NCBI GenBank assembly: GCA_964644555.1
Contig: CAZXWI010000089.1
Coordinates: forward strand, 1 to 6,367
DNA length: 6,367 nucleotides
Source of the DNA: RUG14186 sp964644555
GTDB taxonomy: Bacteria > Bacillota > Clostridia > Eubacteriales > Anaerofustaceae
Direction of reading: 5' to 3'
In this document: in pieces, positions 1 through 5,644 of the stretch
How the letters are laid out: the number at the start of each line of letters is the position of its first letter
Numbering within the stretch: the first letter of the stretch is position 1
Program-made: the position numbers and the translations under genes
The notes under the pieces: model-generated
Told to the model about the DNA's origin: nothing
The model's input: the letters and a program-made list of their open reading frames with translations, nothing else
The model's database searches: none

Positions 1-11
1 GTATTAAATAT

Positions 12-17
12 TATAAT
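12..17 (+). promoter_or_regulatory. Probable -10 box for the sirtuin gene
   Basis: A TATAAT hexamer lies 28 bases before the sirtuin start codon. The matching -35 would fall outside the window, so only half of the promoter can be seen. The surrounding DNA is very AT-rich, which raises the chance of a coincidental match. The gene's ribosome binding site, AGGAAGG at 34-40, sits five bases before ATG 46. Confidence 0.4.
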
Positions 18-45
18 AAAATAAATTTACTATAGGAAGGTCAAT

Positions 46-768
46 ATGGATAAAATAATTCAGCTGCAACATATAATAGACAAAAGCCAATATATAGTCT
101 TTTTCGGAGGTGCGGGAGTAAGCTGCGAAAGCGACATTCCCGATTTTAGAAGCGTTGACGGGCTTTACAACCAAAGCTACGATTACCCTCCTGAAGAAAT
201 AATATCACATAGTTTTTTTGAAAAGAATCCCAATGAATTTTACAAATTTTATAAAGAAAAAATGATGTACCCTAACGCAAAACCGAACCCCGCCCATATA
301 AAACTTGCACAGCTTGAAAAATCGGGCAAATTAAAGGCAGTCATTACTCAAAATATAGACGGGCTTCATCAAATGGCAGGAAGCGAAAATGTCTACGAAC
401 TGCATGGAAGCATTCACAGAAATTATTGCACAAAATGCCGTAGATTCTACAGTGCCGATTACATACTTTCTTCGGAAGGGATCCCTTACTGCGAATATGA
501 CCACAGCATTATAAAGCCCGATGTGGTTTTGTATGAAGAGTCACTTGACAGCCATATGCTAAACGAAGCAGTCGCTCATATTGAAAAAGCGGATATGCTA
601 ATCATCGGCGGAACATCGCTTAATGTGTACCCTGCAGCAGGGCTTATAAAATACTTTACAGGTGATAATATGGTTTTAATAAATAAATCCGCAACGCCGT
701 ATGACAGCTATGCGGATTTGATAATCAATGATGCAATAGGAGAAGTTTTATCTCAAATCAATGTGTAA
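46..768 (+). CDS. cobB: NAD-dependent protein deacylase, Sir2/sirtuin family
   Basis: Sirtuins remove acyl groups from lysine side chains in the cytoplasm, using NAD+ and producing nicotinamide and O-acyl-ADP-ribose. The 240-residue length is normal for bacterial sirtuins. The NAD-binding motif GAGVS is at residues 22-26, followed by IPDFR at 31-35. TQNIDGLH is at 101-108, the catalytic histidine is H120 in ELHGS, and GGTSLN at 188-193 and NKS at 213-215 complete the Rossmann part. The zinc module is unusual. C128, C131 and C149 are present, but the fourth cysteine position is occupied by D152, and the following Gly-Gly is His-Ser. All catalytic motifs are intact, so an active enzyme is expected. 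The start is fixed by AGGAAGG five bases upstream. The gene stands alone and converges on ychF with no spacer. The symbol is generic; the actual substrates are unknown. Confidence 0.95.
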   Translation: MDKIIQLQHIIDKSQYIVFFGGAGVSCESDIPDFRSVDGLYNQSYDYPPEEIISHSFFEKNPNEFYKFYKEKMMYPNAKPNPAHIKLAQLEKSGKLKAVITQNIDGLHQMAGSENVYELHGSIHRNYCTKCRRFYSADYILSSEGIPYCEYDHSIIKPDVVLYEESLDSHMLNEAVAHIEKADMLIIGGTSLNVYPAAGLIKYFTGDNMVLINKSATPYDSYADLIINDAIGEVLSQINV

Positions 769-779
769 TTATACATTGA
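758..779. repeat. Near-perfect dyad centred on abutting stop codons
   Basis: TCAATGTGTAA at 758-768 is followed directly by TTATACATTGA at 769-779. The two arms match at 10 of 11 positions, and the centre falls exactly between the TAA of the sirtuin gene and the TAA of ychF on the other strand. Both proteins end in Asn-Val. The element could act as a weak bidirectional terminator hairpin, but it is AT-rich, lacks a T-run and would need to open central pairs to form a loop. No other terminator is visible between these convergent genes. Confidence 0.5.
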
Positions 780-1863
780 ATCTGAAATAAACTACATCAC
801 CGTCTTCGATGACATATTCTTTTCCTTCTACTCTTGTGTAAGCAAGCTCCTTAGCTTTTACATCGTTGCCTGCTTCAACAAGTTTTTCATATTTTGTAAC
901 TTCGGCACGAATAAAGCCTTTTTCAAAGTCGGAATGTATTTTACCAGCGGCTTGAGGCGCTTTCGTGCCTTTTTCTATTTGCCATGCTTTACATTCCTTT
1001 TTACCGGCAGTAAAGTAAACAATGAGATTTAAAAGGTAATATCCGCATCGTATAACTTTTTGAATTCCTGATTCTTCAAGCCCCAAATCTTCCAAGAACA
1101 TCGCTCTTTCTTCATCATCAAGCTGAGAAAGTTCAGATTCTATCTTGGCAGATACTATGATAACTTCCGATTTCGGATAATTTTGCTTAACATACTCTTT
1201 AAGCTTTTCGGTGTATTCGTTGCCGTCTTTGGCATCTTCTTCGTTTACATTTGCGGCATACATGATTCTTTTGGTGGTGAGCAGATCTTGCGACAGCAGA
1301 ATCTCCTTTTCTTCTTTCGTAAATTCGTCTACATCAATGAATTTGCCGCTTTCGAGTATTGCCTGAGCCTGCTTTAATACATCATAAACGACTTTATCGT
1401 CTTTATTGCCGTGCATGGCATTTTTTTCAACACCTTTTATTCTCTTTTCGAGAATCTCCAAATCGGAAAAGATAAGTTCGTAATTTATTGTTTCCACATC
1501 TCTTACAGGGTCTACACTTCCATCGACATGGGTAACATTGGTATTTTCAAAACATCTGACAACTTCCAATATGGCATTTACATTTCTTATATGCGATAAG
1601 AATTTATTGCCTAAACCCTCACCTTTTCCCGCATTTCTGACAAGGCCTGCGATATCCACAAATTCAACCGTTGTCGGAACTTTCTTTAATGTGTCATACA
1701 TTTCACTCAAAACATCAAGTCTTTTGTCGGGAACAGCAACCACGCCCACATTTGGGTCGATAGTGCAGAACGGATAATTTTCTGCATCTACAGCGGATTG
1801 CGTTAATGCGTTAAATAATGTGCTTTTGCCTACATTGGGTAGTCCTACTATGCCTATTTTCAT
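769..1863 (-). CDS. ychF: Redox-regulated ribosome-associated ATPase YchF (OLA1 family)
   Basis: YchF is a universally conserved Obg-related P-loop protein that prefers ATP over GTP and associates with ribosomes; in enterobacteria it is linked to stress and catalase regulation. At 364 residues it is full length. The P-loop GLPNVGKST is at residues 7-15, the G3 motif DIAG at 70-73, the YchF-specific G4 NVNE at 205-208 (in place of NKxD, which explains the ATP preference), and SAK at 238-240. The C-terminal TGS domain starts near NLIVYFTAG at 279-287 and ends with EDGDVVYFRFNV. The start ATG at 1863 is preceded by AGAGGTG at 1868-1874, with four bases between. The gene is monocistronic as far as can be seen, reads away from the tRNA-Arg gene and ends against the sirtuin gene. 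No lesions are seen. Confidence 0.98.
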   Translation of the reverse strand: MKIGIVGLPNVGKSTLFNALTQSAVDAENYPFCTIDPNVGVVAVPDKRLDVLSEMYDTLKKVPTTVEFVDIAGLVRNAGKGEGLGNKFLSHIRNVNAILEVVRCFENTNVTHVDGSVDPVRDVETINYELIFSDLEILEKRIKGVEKNAMHGNKDDKVVYDVLKQAQAILESGKFIDVDEFTKEEKEILLSQDLLTTKRIMYAANVNEEDAKDGNEYTEKLKEYVKQNYPKSEVIIVSAKIESELSQLDDEERAMFLEDLGLEESGIQKVIRCGYYLLNLIVYFTAGKKECKAWQIEKGTKAPQAAGKIHSDFEKGFIRAEVTKYEKLVEAGNDVKAKELAYTRVEGKEYVIEDGDVVYFRFNV

Positions 1864-1886
1864 TTTTCACCTCTTAAACTTTTACC

Positions 1887-1915
1887 ATTATACATAAAAA
1901 GATATTAAAACACAA
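1887..1915 (-). promoter_or_regulatory. Promoter of ychF
   Basis: On the minus strand TTGTGT (1915-1910) and TATAAT (1892-1887) are separated by 17 bases. Transcription would begin near 1880, giving a short leader of about 17 bases that contains the AGAGGTG ribosome binding site. The -10 is perfect and the -35 keeps its first three consensus bases. Confidence 0.65.
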
Positions 1916-1971
1916 TACGAAATAACCTTTGTATCACAAAAATAAATTTAACAAGTTTTAAATACATAATG

Positions 1972-2000
1972 TTGAAAATGACTTTTGTATGTGGTAAAAT
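1972..2000 (+). promoter_or_regulatory. Promoter of the tRNA-Arg gene
   Basis: TTGAAA (1972-1977) and TAAAAT (1995-2000) are spaced by exactly 17 bases. A TGG triplet directly before the -10 adds an extended -10 element. The predicted transcription start is near 2007, about six bases before the mature tRNA 5' end, which suits a stable RNA gene. Confidence 0.7.
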
Positions 2001-2012
2001 CCATTATAGTGT

Positions 2013-2088
2013 GCGCTCGTAGCTCAGGGGATAGAGCATGCGGCTTCGAACCGCAGTGTCGGGGGTTCGAATCCCTTCGGGCGTACCA
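2013..2088 (+). tRNA. tRNA-Arg (anticodon TCG)
   Basis: The 76-base sequence folds as a complete cloverleaf. The acceptor stem is 2013-2019 with 2078-2084, including a G1-U72 wobble and a T-G pair. The D arm is GCTC/GAGC with an eight-base loop. The anticodon stem TGCGG/CCGCA encloses CTTCGAA, so the anticodon is TCG at 2046-2048 and reads CGA as arginine. The variable loop has five bases. The T arm GGGGG/CCCTT carries the loop TTCGAAT and contains two G-U pairs. Discriminator A2085 is followed by an encoded CCA. It has its own promoter and a terminator about 60 bases downstream. A decayed phage segment begins almost at its 3' end. Confidence 0.95.
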
Positions 2089-2106
2089 AATAGTGCAAAT
2101 CCGAAC

Positions 2107-2283
2107 TCAATATTTTTTATAAAGCATTGTTTCGGTTTTATTCTTACAATAAAGGACATGAGATGTATCATGTCTTTTTTTGACTAAATGAAGATATGAT
2201 AGTAAAATGTTACTCGCTGTTGCTTTTAATGGATTCTCCTCATCGGCAAATAGCTGCAAATCGTAAATAGAATTCTTTTTCAT
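2107..2283 (-). pseudogene. Truncated phage capsid/scaffold-like gene with Prp cleavage motif
   Basis: This 58-codon reading frame starts MKKNSIYDLQLFADEENP. The LQLFA block at residues 9-13 is the hallmark of proteins trimmed by Prp proteases: ribosomal protein L27 of Firmicutes, and phage capsid or scaffold proteins. Cleavage would be expected after A13. Phage capsid proteins of this type are several hundred residues long, but here the frame soon runs through the tRNA terminator hairpin (from about residue 35) and stops at TGA 2109-2107. The last 20 or so residues are therefore probably not phage-derived. A ribosome binding site AAAGGA (2300-2295) lies 11 bases before ATG 2283. The phage-type Prp gene is 108 bases upstream on the same strand. 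The family assignment rests on the motif and the neighbour, not on a full domain. Confidence 0.6.
2151..2181. terminator. Hairpin terminator of tRNA-Arg, probably bidirectional
   Basis: GACATGA at 2155-2161 pairs with TCATGTC at 2168-2174 around a six-base loop. The stem is extended by a G-T pair and three A-T pairs. Seven T residues follow (2175-2181), giving a good intrinsic terminator for the tRNA. On the minus strand the hairpin is followed by only three T residues, so it may also stop the phage-remnant transcript, though less well. Confidence 0.8.
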
Positions 2284-2391
2284 CTGTTTTAATTTCCTTT
2301 CAAATCCGATTTTTTAGAACGTCGCCCGTTCATGTTTTCCAATAGCTTTTAACGTGTTCAATGCTTGCACCGTTGTTTTTCTCCGTGGCTT

Positions 2392-2682
2392 TTAATGACT
2401 TCGACGCTCGGTCAATTTGACATGTTCATGGTATGCATCTGCAATCATCTGAACGCCAATAAAAAAAGAACTAATCAGAATTTGCGCATGTTCTGATAGT
2501 TCTTTGTAATTTATATCAACCGTTCCCGGTGATAAGTTGTATTTAATTTCATCGTCGGTCAATTCCTCAATGGAAGCCGTCAATGTTTGCGTAAGCGCTG
2601 ATACAGCGGCGCATACAATGTCTTTGCCGTGTTCAGCATAGTTGGCATGACCGTTATCGCTTTTATGATATACCTCAATCAT
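2392..2682 (-). CDS. Phage-type Prp cysteine protease (YsxB-like)
   Basis: Prp proteases cut the N-terminal extension of ribosomal protein L27 in Firmicutes, and phage versions or the host enzyme trim capsid and scaffold proteins carrying LQxFA motifs. Counted from ATG 2682 the protein has 96 residues. The catalytic pair is H12 in NGHANYAEHG and C24 in DIVCAAVSAL, with the family's 12-residue spacing. The C-terminal half (SPGTVDINYKELSEHAQ, then SFFIGVQMIADAY) resembles the phage-associated branch more than the L27-operon gene. It also lacks the longer N-terminal strand of host Prp. No rplU or rpmA lies nearby, and the next gene begins with a Prp motif. An in-frame GTG at 2694 is another possible start; neither has a strong ribosome binding site. 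Upstream frames are broken, so expression is uncertain, although the ORF itself looks intact. Confidence 0.85.
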   Translation of the reverse strand: MIEVYHKSDNGHANYAEHGKDIVCAAVSALTQTLTASIEELTDDEIKYNLSPGTVDINYKELSEHAQILISSFFIGVQMIADAYHEHVKLTERRSH

Positions 2683-2842
2683 CTGTTTCGCCACTTAATT
2701 TTGACCGCTCAAACATCTTCGGATTATCCCGAATAAGCATATACACGGCATTTCCAAGTTTCTCAACCTGCGTTTCTTCCAAACCGATTATATTCCATAT
2801 CAAGATAATCAATCTAATCTTCGTATTCGGTGGTATCCTCAT
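2675..2842 (-). pseudogene. Broken reading frame upstream of prp, probable phage gene remnant
   Basis: An open frame of 55 codons runs from ATG 2842 to TGA 2677-2675. Its final part (EETQVEKLGNAVYMLIRDNP and on to SGETDD) has the composition of a real soluble protein and overlaps the prp start by eight bases, as in tightly packed phage operons. The first 20 residues are hydrophobic and less convincing, and ATG 2842 has no ribosome binding site. A frameshift within about 2750-2790 could have joined this tail to the reading frame upstream. I do not recognise the protein family. Confidence 0.4.
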
Positions 2843-2936
2843 AAGCTGCCGTTGATGATGAATATATATTTTTCAATGTAGGGTTATCCCTTAAGAAAGG
2901 AAGTGAGGATATTTTCGGTTGCGTTAGTACCGAATT
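2814..2936 (-). pseudogene. C-terminal fragment of an unidentified protein, probable phage remnant
   Basis: Forty codons are open between an in-frame TAA (2939-2937) and a TAG (2816-2814), with no ATG or GTG start. The peptide contains SSLPFLRDNPTLKNIYSS and the acidic tail AYEDTTEYED, which looks like coding sequence rather than chance. Past the TAG the same frame stays open for 16 codons (IDYLDMEYNRFGRNAG), so the TAG may be a point mutation inside a once longer gene. It reads toward prp. No family is recognised, and the opposite strand also carries an open frame here. Confidence 0.3.
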
Positions 2937-3064
2937 TTATTTTGAACTTATATCACAAAAGATTTACATTTGCCGTATTATTCGGATTAGCAATCGTTAT
3001 ATATATTTTCTTATTCACAATATTGACCTATCAATATTTTAAGTATATTAAAAACAAACACTAA
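2903..3064 (+). CDS. Doubtful small single-pass membrane protein ORF
   Basis: A 53-codon frame from GTG 2903 to TAA 3062-3064 would encode a peptide with one hydrophobic segment at about residues 21-43 (FTFAVLFGLAIVIYIFLFTI) and a basic tail ending in KYIKNKH. AAAGGA lies directly before the GTG, too close for a normal ribosome binding site, and there is no ATG. The frame overlaps the minus-strand fragment 2814-2936 in antisense. AT-rich DNA often yields such hydrophobic frames by chance. It could also be the C-terminal end of a decayed membrane-protein gene. Confidence 0.2.
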   Translation: MRIFSVALVPNFILNLYHKRFTFAVLFGLAIVIYIFLFTILTYQYFKYIKNKH

Positions 3065-3215
3065 AGCTATTTACGCTGTAAAATATATGCAAGGTTATTC
3101 ATATGCACCGAATTAACATATTTTTTTGGGGCATATCGTTTTTATATTCGCTGCGGTGAGTTTCGCATTAAAAAAAGCCCTCTCTTTCGGCAATATAATT
3201 CGCAAAACAAAATAT
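3065..3215. other. Gene-poor AT-rich stretch
   Basis: No convincing gene, tRNA or strong hairpin is seen here. An open + frame begins at 3126 and runs to 3323, but it lacks a ribosome binding site and crosses the strong promoter at 3216-3244, so it is not counted as a gene. A TGCG/CGCA mini-stem at about 3152-3167 is followed by an A-run rather than a T-run and is not a terminator for the + strand. Confidence 0.5.
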
Positions 3216-3244
3216 TTGATAAACATATATCTCTATGCTATAAT
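3216..3244 (+). promoter_or_regulatory. Strong promoter of the zinc-ribbon/flotillin operon
   Basis: TTGATA (3216-3221) and TATAAT (3239-3244) are 17 bases apart, and TGC directly before the -10 forms an extended -10. The start of transcription would be near 3251, leaving an untranslated leader of about 90 bases. A second, weaker candidate with TTACAC at 3287-3292 and TATAAT at 3311-3316 (spacing 18) lies inside that leader. No operator or riboswitch fold was recognised in the leader. Confidence 0.7.
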
Positions 3245-3344
3245 GAAAATAACCTTAAATCCTTTTAATAGATTTTTAATGCTACATTACACTCTTTCTA
3301 ACAAAAGGAATATAATCTTTTAATAAAAGGAGGTAAACATAGAA

Positions 3345-3818
3345 TTGGTCATTTTTCAATTACTGACAATATTGACTCCACTCTTTGTTCTTGCGGTATT
3401 CGCATTTGTAATAGCCACTTTTATCAGCCCAAAATTCAGAGGCAAAATAATGAGCAATCAGATAAAAGCAACTAAATACATGACCGATTACGCAAAAGAG
3501 GACATGAAAGACATTGCAACCAACATTGGCGATGTTACATTCGATTCGGCAAACGAAATTTTAAAAAACAATATGGGAAATTTGGAGGAAATTGCAGACA
3601 ATACCATAAATTTGGCTGACAATGTTCTGAAAAACAATTCCGATGCATTAAAAAGAATGGCAAACCAAAGTGCGCAAGTCATGAGAGGACCTCTGAAAGA
3701 AACGGTTTCGGCTATAAAAGAAGGTTTGAGCGAAGAGCCTCAAATTTATTGCAAGCACTGCGGTGCCTCAATAGATGCCGATTCTACATTTTGTAAAGTT
3801 TGCGGAAAACAACAATAA
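3345..3818 (+). CDS. Membrane-anchored protein with C-terminal zinc ribbon
   Basis: The 157-residue protein has one hydrophobic segment at residues 4-28, a central helical region at about 35-128 rich in Asn, Asp and Lys with heptad-like spacing, and a C-terminal zinc ribbon with C136/C139 and C150/C153 (YCKHCG and FCKVCGK). The N-terminal anchor and cytosolic ribbon suggest a membrane scaffold or adaptor. The next gene, 50 bases on with no terminator between, is a flotillin, so the two products probably work at the same membrane domain; that is inference from context. The start is odd. AAGGAGG (3327-3333) is followed after five bases by an in-frame ATA at 3339, whereas the first standard start codon, TTG 3345, is 11 bases away. 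I give TTG, but ATA initiation is possible. The specific function is not recognised. Confidence 0.85.
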   Translation: MVIFQLLTILTPLFVLAVFAFVIATFISPKFRGKIMSNQIKATKYMTDYAKEDMKDIATNIGDVTFDSANEILKNNMGNLEEIADNTINLADNVLKNNSDALKRMANQSAQVMRGPLKETVSAIKEGLSEEPQIYCKHCGASIDADSTFCKVCGKQQ

Positions 3819-3868
3819 ATGCATAAATTTAATTTAATATCATAAATAAAAAAGAAAGGGAAAATCAT

Positions 3869-5332
3869 ATGTTATTAATTATACCGATTGTAATTCTCGT
3901 AATTCTGATATTCGTTTTCGGATATGTGAAAGCATCTCCCGATACGGCATACATAATATCAGGATTAAGAAAGAACCCAAAAGTTCTTATAGGTAAAGCA
4001 GGAATCAAAATTCCGTTTTTGGAAAGAAAAGATATATTGAATCTTCAATTAATTCCCATCGATGTAAAAACATCAAATGCAGTACCCACAGCAGATTACA
4101 TCAACATCAATGTAGATGCTGCAGTCAATGTTAAGATAAGCGATAACCCTCAGCTTTTGAGAATCGCCGCACAGAACTTCCTTAACAAACCTACTCAGTA
4201 TATTTGCACCGTAGCAAGAGAAGTATTGGAAGGTAATATGCGTGAAATCGTCGGTAAGATGGATTTGCAGGAAATGGTTTCCGACCGACAGAAATTCGCA
4301 GAACTTGTGAAACAAAACGCAGAACCGGACCTAGCATCAATGGGACTCGATATCGTAAGCTTCAATGTGCAGAATTTCGTAGATGATTCCGGTGTAATCG
4401 AAAACCTTGGGGTAGACAATATCGTTAAGATTCAAAAGTCTGCTGCAATCGCAAGAGCAGAAAGCGAAAAAGAAATTGCAAAGGCAAAAGCAAATGCCAA
4501 GAAAGAAGCAAATGATGCTGAAATCAATGCAGAGCAGGAAATTGCAATAAAACAAAACGACCTTTGGATAAAGAAAGCGGAACTTAAAAAACTTGCAGAT
4601 GCAAAACAGGCCGAGGCAGATGCTGCATATAAAATTCACGAACAGGAACAGCGCAAAACGATTGAGATAGCAACCTCCGATGCTGAAATCGCTCGTCAGG
4701 AAAAAGAAATCGTTATCAAACAGCGTGAAGCCGAAGTTCAGGAAGAAACACTTAACGCATCAGTTCGTAAACAGGCAGATGCCGACTTATACCGCCGTCA
4801 GAAAGAAGCAGAAGCTCGCAAATTCGAGCAGCAGCGTGCAGCAGAAGCAGCATTGTTTGCAAAAGAGCAGGAAGCAGAAGGTATTCGCAAAGTAGGTCAG
4901 GCAGAAGCAGAAGCTATCCGTCAAAAAGGTTTGGCAGAAGCAGAAGCCATGGAAAAACGAGCTTTGGCATATCAAAAATACAATTCAGCCGCCATGGGAG
5001 AAATGCTCATCAAAGTTCTCCCCGATATAGCAGGCAAAATTGCAGAACCGCTCTCCTCTATCGATAAGGTAACTATAGTCGGAGGAAGTGCCGATGGCAT
5101 AAGCGGTATTGCGGATAATGTTCCTTTGGTAATGTCAAAACTATTCGAATCTGTTAAAGAAACCGTAGGTATCGACTTAAACGAAATAGTCAAAGCAGAA
5201 TCCTATGATGCAAAAGTAAATAAAAATATTACAGTTAACGGACTTCCCGAAAATGTAACGGTAACAAAAGAAGATATAATCGATAACGAAGATTTATCAT
5301 TAGATGATACCGTAGCTCCGGAAGAAATTTAA
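3869..5332 (+). CDS. floT: Flotillin-like SPFH/band 7 membrane protein
   Basis: Flotillins oligomerise at the inner face of the cytoplasmic membrane, organise functional membrane microdomains and affect membrane fluidity and the assembly of signalling or secretion complexes. The protein has 487 residues, close to Bacillus FloT. Residues 1-20 form a hydrophobic membrane hairpin or anchor. The SPFH/PHB domain spans about 25-180 (SPDTAYIISG, GIKIPFLE, NINVDAAVNVKI, SMGLDIVSFNVQ). A long Ala/Glu/Lys coiled coil runs over about 190-370 with repeated EAEA blocks (for example QAEAEAIRQKGLAEAEAMEK), typical of flotillins. The C-terminal flotillin oligomerisation part is at about 370-435, followed by an acidic tail. 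ATG 3869 is preceded by GAAAGGG at 3854-3860. It is the second gene of an operon with a zinc-ribbon membrane protein, where Bacillus has an NfeD-like partner. A terminator follows ten bases after the stop. Confidence 0.95.
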   Translation: MLLIIPIVILVILIFVFGYVKASPDTAYIISGLRKNPKVLIGKAGIKIPFLERKDILNLQLIPIDVKTSNAVPTADYININVDAAVNVKISDNPQLLRIAAQNFLNKPTQYICTVAREVLEGNMREIVGKMDLQEMVSDRQKFAELVKQNAEPDLASMGLDIVSFNVQNFVDDSGVIENLGVDNIVKIQKSAAIARAESEKEIAKAKANAKKEANDAEINAEQEIAIKQNDLWIKKAELKKLADAKQAEADAAYKIHEQEQRKTIEIATSDAEIARQEKEIVIKQREAEVQEETLNASVRKQADADLYRRQKEAEARKFEQQRAAEAALFAKEQEAEGIRKVGQAEAEAIRQKGLAEAEAMEKRALAYQKYNSAAMGEMLIKVLPDIAGKIAEPLSSIDKVTIVGGSADGISGIADNVPLVMSKLFESVKETVGIDLNEIVKAESYDAKVNKNITVNGLPENVTVTKEDIIDNEDLSLDDTVAPEEI

Positions 5333-5341
5333 CAAGGAGAT

Positions 5342-5374
5342 AATAAGCACCTTTAATTAAAAGGTGCTTATTTT
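5342..5374 (+). terminator. Terminator of the flotillin operon
   Basis: A 13-bp stem (5342-5354 with 5360-5372, core AAGCACCTTT/AAAGGTGCTT) has a five-base loop and a short T-rich tail ending at 5374. It lies ten bases beyond the flotillin stop codon. A purine-rich AAGGAG just before it resembles a ribosome binding site but leads to no reading frame. Confidence 0.85.
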
Positions 5375-5396
5375 ATATTATAGCATATCTCAAATA

Positions 5397-5427
5397 AAAA
5401 AGATGCGACAGCTAATCGCATCTTTTT
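5397..5427. terminator. Symmetric hairpin, bidirectional terminator between convergent operons
   Basis: A 12-bp stem (5397-5408 with 5416-5427) contains AGATGCGA/TCGCATCT and a seven-base loop. An A-run on the left and a T-run on the right let it terminate in both directions. It is the likely end of the minus-strand zinc-ribbon/membrane locus, whose last stop codon is at 5456-5458, and a second stop for the flotillin operon. Confidence 0.85.
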
Positions 5428-5455
5428 ATGAACACCTGTAAAATTTATCTTTTTA

Positions 5456-5644
5456 CTATGCTCTGTACAGTATTCTGACTTCTATAATCTCTCCGTCAAG
5501 TACTTTTATTATTGCATATTCACTATCGAGCGAATAATATGCGAAATAATCATAAAGATTATCTAGCCTAAATACCGAAGATGATTCATCATAATTAGAT
5601 GGAAGATAATCTCCGTACACATTCATGCCGATTCCGTAAGGTGT
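5456..5644 (-). pseudogene. In-frame continuation of the membrane protein beyond a TGA stop
   Basis: Directly after the TGA at 5647-5645 the same frame stays open for 62 codons, beginning TPYGIGMNVYGDYLPSN and ending VRILYRA, then TAG at 5458-5456. The Tyr/Asp/Glu/Ser-rich composition matches the part before the TGA, and the final stop is just 28 bases before the terminator hairpin. This argues that it is the original C-terminus, cut off by a single codon change (for example TGG to TGA). A separate gene starting at ATG 5629 is less likely, since its upstream sequence offers only a weak GGA. Confidence 0.65.

Noticed and set aside
1928..1940. Dyad TTTGT-ATC-ACAAA between ychF and the tRNA as an operator
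   Set aside because: The arms are only five bases, AT-rich, and lie outside both predicted promoters.
2284..2391. A small gene between prp and the LQLFA ORF
   Set aside because: Short open pieces exist in all frames, but none has a start with a ribosome binding site. It is treated as decayed spacer.
2222..2395. Short repeated GCTTTTAA at 2222, 2345 and 2388
   Set aside because: Only eight bases are shared, the spacing is irregular, and a copy also occurs near 6174. It is probably chance in AT-rich DNA; no CRISPR-like or iteron structure is formed.
3126..3323. 65-codon + strand reading frame
   Set aside because: It has no ribosome binding site, crosses the strong promoter at 3216-3244, and its composition is that of AT-rich non-coding DNA.
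4430..4975. Repeated GCAGAAGCAGAAGC-type DNA in the flotillin gene as a DNA repeat
   Set aside because: The repeats follow the Ala/Glu heptads of the flotillin coiled coil and are explained by the protein.
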